From: Sulfurovum sp.
GTDB lineage: Bacteria > Campylobacterota > Campylobacteria > Campylobacterales > Sulfurovaceae
Assembly (NCBI GenBank): GCA_015661535.1
Contig: DQVY01000260.1
Span: 1-7,708 of the forward strand
Direction of reading: 5' to 3'
Length of the DNA: 7,708 bases
Under the pieces are notes generated by a model. It made no database searches. It saw only the letters and a program-made list of their open reading frames with translations, and was not told the DNA's origin. Each line of letters opens with the position of its first letter. Position 1 is the stretch's first letter. Below, one piece after another: positions 5,797 through 7,708 of the stretch. A program made the position numbers and the translations under genes.

Positions 5797-7708
5797 ATGA
5801 GAATCATCATTATAGGCGGCGGTATCGCTGCAGCATATTTGGCTAACCATATCAAAAACCTTAGATCAAAAGTGGAAGTCTTGATCGTATCAGAAGAATC
5901 TGTCCCTCCTTATGACAGGATACACCTTTGTGCTCTGGTAGATCAAAGTGCTGCCCTTGAAGATATCTCTTTAACACTAAACCCTACCGTTCAACTGGAA
6001 CTCAATCAAAAGATCACTTCTATCGATAGAAGATCCAAAAGAATATTTTCTGCCCATGCTTCTTTTTCCTATGATACACTTATCATCGCTACAGGTTCTG
6101 TTCCCCAAACGCTTTTTGATATTAGCGGACTTAAAAATGCTTCTGTGTTTCGAAATGCAAACGATTGTAGAAAGATCCTTGAAGGTATAAGAGACAAAGA
6201 AGTAGTCATCGTTGGGTCTGGACCCATAGGTCTTGAGCTCATGGAAACATTGAATAAGATGCAAAGTGTTAAACATATCACCCTGCTCGTACGGGGAGAT
6301 TCTCTGTATGACAGAATGTTATCTCCTCAGGCGAAAAAAGAGATAGAGTCTTGTTATCTTAAAGATGGAAAAATAACCATTTCCTATGAAGATGAGATCA
6401 TTGAAAAGCAAATTCAAAATGGCGAAATAACCCTTTTAAAAACAAAAAAACTGGAGATCAAAAACCCTTTTCTTATTTTTGGTGTGGGGATCAAACCCAA
6501 TATAGATTTTGCAAGAGAGAGTTTGGCCTGCGACAAAGGCATACTTACCAACTCAAAAATGCAAACAGAAGATGAAAACATTTATGCGGTAGGTGAAGCT
6601 GCGCAAATTAAGGCGTTAAATTTTATCGCCAGTCACGTCAAAGAGTGTACACTTCAGGCAGATGCGGCTATTCATACTATATTAGGTTTAAAAGAGGCCG
6701 AATTTAAACTTGCAGTGATGATCGATATGCTTAAAGTGAGTACCTATGAACTCATAGATGTAAGGTTGCCGGAGCGTATATCAAAAGTTGAAAAGATCTT
6801 GATCACTTCTGAAAAAGAGCATCGTATAGATGAATATTTTGTGGAAGATGACAAACTCAAACGCTTTATAGGTATCAACACGAAGGAGGACATAGGCTAC
6901 CTTGAATCTTTAATACAAAATGCCCAGAATATAGACCCCGGCTACCTCTACCAAAATAGACAATTAGGAGACAGAGGCAGACTGATCTGTTCTTGTGAAC
7001 ACACATATGATCAAGATATTGTCAATACAGTAGTTACTCATGGTGTAAAGAACTTCCTGGAATATGGAAACTATTCTCAAGCGGGACGTGTCTGTGGAAA
7101 GTGTAAGAAAACGGTTGAAAGTATTATCCAAAATTCGCAGCATCTCATTGATCCGGATCTAGTCAAAAAAAGTCCTGAAGAGATGGCAAGAGAAGAGAAG
7201 ATCGCTCTGGTTGAAAAACGTATAGAAAAATACAATAGACTACACCCTCATAACCAACTTACTTCCGAACAGTTCTCTGCTTCTTTAGATGCATTTGACA
7301 TTACAAAAAAAGATCTCAACAGCTGGGTATCTATGGTCACAGCAACCATGCAACTTCATCCGGAATTTGAAACAGTGGTCCAAGAGAGTGTAGAGAATTT
7401 AAACAAACTCCCCATTATCTGGCTGGAGTTGGCTGACTGTTCCGGGAACTCTGAAGCATTCATCAAGTCTGCACATCCGGGTATTGAAGATCTTATTTTT
7501 GACTATATTTCACTGGACTATCATGAACTGTTAATGTCTGCCTCCGGAGACCAAAGTGAAAGTGTTTTGGAAAATATTATTAAAACCCAAAAAGGTGCCT
7601 ATGTACTGATTGTTGAGGGAGCAATACCTTTGGCAATGGATGGTAAATACCTTCGTATCGGACCTAAAGGAGAAACAGGGCTTGCATTACTGCAAAAATG
7701 TGCCAAAG
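5797..7708 (+). CDS. NAD(P)/FAD oxidoreductase - BFD [2Fe-2S] - [NiFe]-hydrogenase small subunit fusion (3' end outside window)
   Basis: The frame is open from ATG 5797 to the window end (637 residues) with no stop. Residues 1-270 form a NirB-type FAD/NAD(P) oxidoreductase: GGGIAA (7-12), PYDR (38-41), ATGS (98-101), GSGPIG (140-145), and the FAD-closing YAVGEA (263-268). Residues to about 390 resemble the following NirB segment. A BFD-like [2Fe-2S] domain comes next with Cys398, Cys400, Cys433 and Cys436. Residues about 450-538 are an unassigned, probably helical linker. From Pro539 (IIWLELADC) the sequence is the flavodoxin-like domain of a [NiFe]-hydrogenase small subunit (HPGIEDLIFD, ISLDYHE, YVLIVEGAIP). 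The proximal-cluster motif is Cys548-Ser-Gly-Asn551 instead of CxGC. There is no Tat signal, so a cytoplasmic enzyme coupling H2 to NAD(P)(H) is inferred. Arg166 at the second-fold strand end suggests NADP(H). The large subunit would be expected downstream. An alternative reading as plain NirB is excluded by the C-terminus. Confidence 0.88.
   Translation, partial: MRIIIIGGGIAAAYLANHIKNLRSKVEVLIVSEESVPPYDRIHLCALVDQSAALEDISLTLNPTVQLELNQKITSIDRRSKRIFSAHASFSYDTLIIATGSVPQTLFDISGLKNASVFRNANDCRKILEGIRDKEVVIVGSGPIGLELMETLNKMQSVKHITLLVRGDSLYDRMLSPQAKKEIESCYLKDGKITISYEDEIIEKQIQNGEITLLKTKKLEIKNPFLIFGVGIKPNIDFARESLACDKGILTNSKMQTEDENIYAVGEAAQIKALNFIASHVKECTLQADAAIHTILGLKEAEFKLAVMIDMLKVSTYELIDVRLPERISKVEKILITSEKEHRIDEYFVEDDKLKRFIGINTKEDIGYLESLIQNAQNIDPGYLYQNRQLGDRGRLICSCEHTYDQDIVNTVVTHGVKNFLEYGNYSQAGRVCGKCKKTVESIIQNSQHLIDPDLVKKSPEEMAREEKIALVEKRIEKYNRLHPHNQLTSEQFSASLDAFDITKKDLNSWVSMVTATMQLHPEFETVVQESVENLNKLPIIWLELADCSGNSEAFIKSAHPGIEDLIFDYISLDYHELLMSASGDQSESVLENIIKTQKGAYVLIVEGAIPLAMDGKYLRIGPKGETGLALLQKCAK

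Noticed and set aside
5977..6281. Two overlapping reverse-strand open frames of 99 and 70 codons
   Set aside because: They lie opposite the oxidoreductase domain, whose forward translation carries clear FAD and NAD(P) motifs. Neither reverse product resembles a known protein.
1..7708. CRISPR arrays, tRNA or rRNA genes, insertion sequences, phage genes
   Set aside because: No spaced repeat array, tRNA-like cloverleaf, transposase or phage-type gene was seen. The window is almost entirely filled by the genes listed.

Overview
The window is moderately AT-rich bacterial chromosomal DNA. It is tightly packed, with five coding units and no gap longer than about 160 bases. The sequence style of CarB and alanine dehydrogenase, the AT-rich intergenic DNA with weak promoter motifs, and a [NiFe]-hydrogenase small-subunit gene suggest a Campylobacterota chemolithotroph of the Sulfurovum/Sulfurimonas kind. 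This is inferred from recollection of those families; no search was run.

Layout: (1) bases 1-1485 (+) are the 3' part of carB, the large subunit of carbamoyl-phosphate synthetase, with its start lying off the window. (2) 1536-2672 (-) is an alanine dehydrogenase gene that converges on carB across 50 bases holding two short inverted repeats. (3) 2721-3056 (-) is a universal-stress-protein (UspA-like) gene that has lost its N-terminal third. It is probably a remnant and lies 48 bases upstream of ald on the same strand. (4) About 3060-3174 is an AT-rich divergent intergenic region with short direct repeats. (5) 3175-5775 (+) is a full-length P2-type cation-transporting ATPase. (6) 5797-7708 (+), starting 21 bases after the ATPase stop, is a long open frame that runs off the window.

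The last gene is the highlight. Its 637 visible residues read in order as a two-dinucleotide-fold FAD/NAD(P) oxidoreductase of the NirB type, a BFD-like [2Fe-2S] domain with four cysteines (CxC...CxxC), an unassigned helical segment of about 90 residues, and then the N-terminal flavodoxin-like domain of a [NiFe]-hydrogenase small subunit. In that last domain the usual CxGC proximal-cluster motif is CSGN. No Tat signal precedes the hydrogenase part, so the enzyme is most likely cytoplasmic and may pass electrons from H2 through FeS centres to FAD and NAD(P), or the reverse, within one polypeptide. Both this oxidoreductase and the alanine dehydrogenase lack the acidic residue that normally selects NAD(H) and have an Arg there or next to it, which hints at NADP(H) use.
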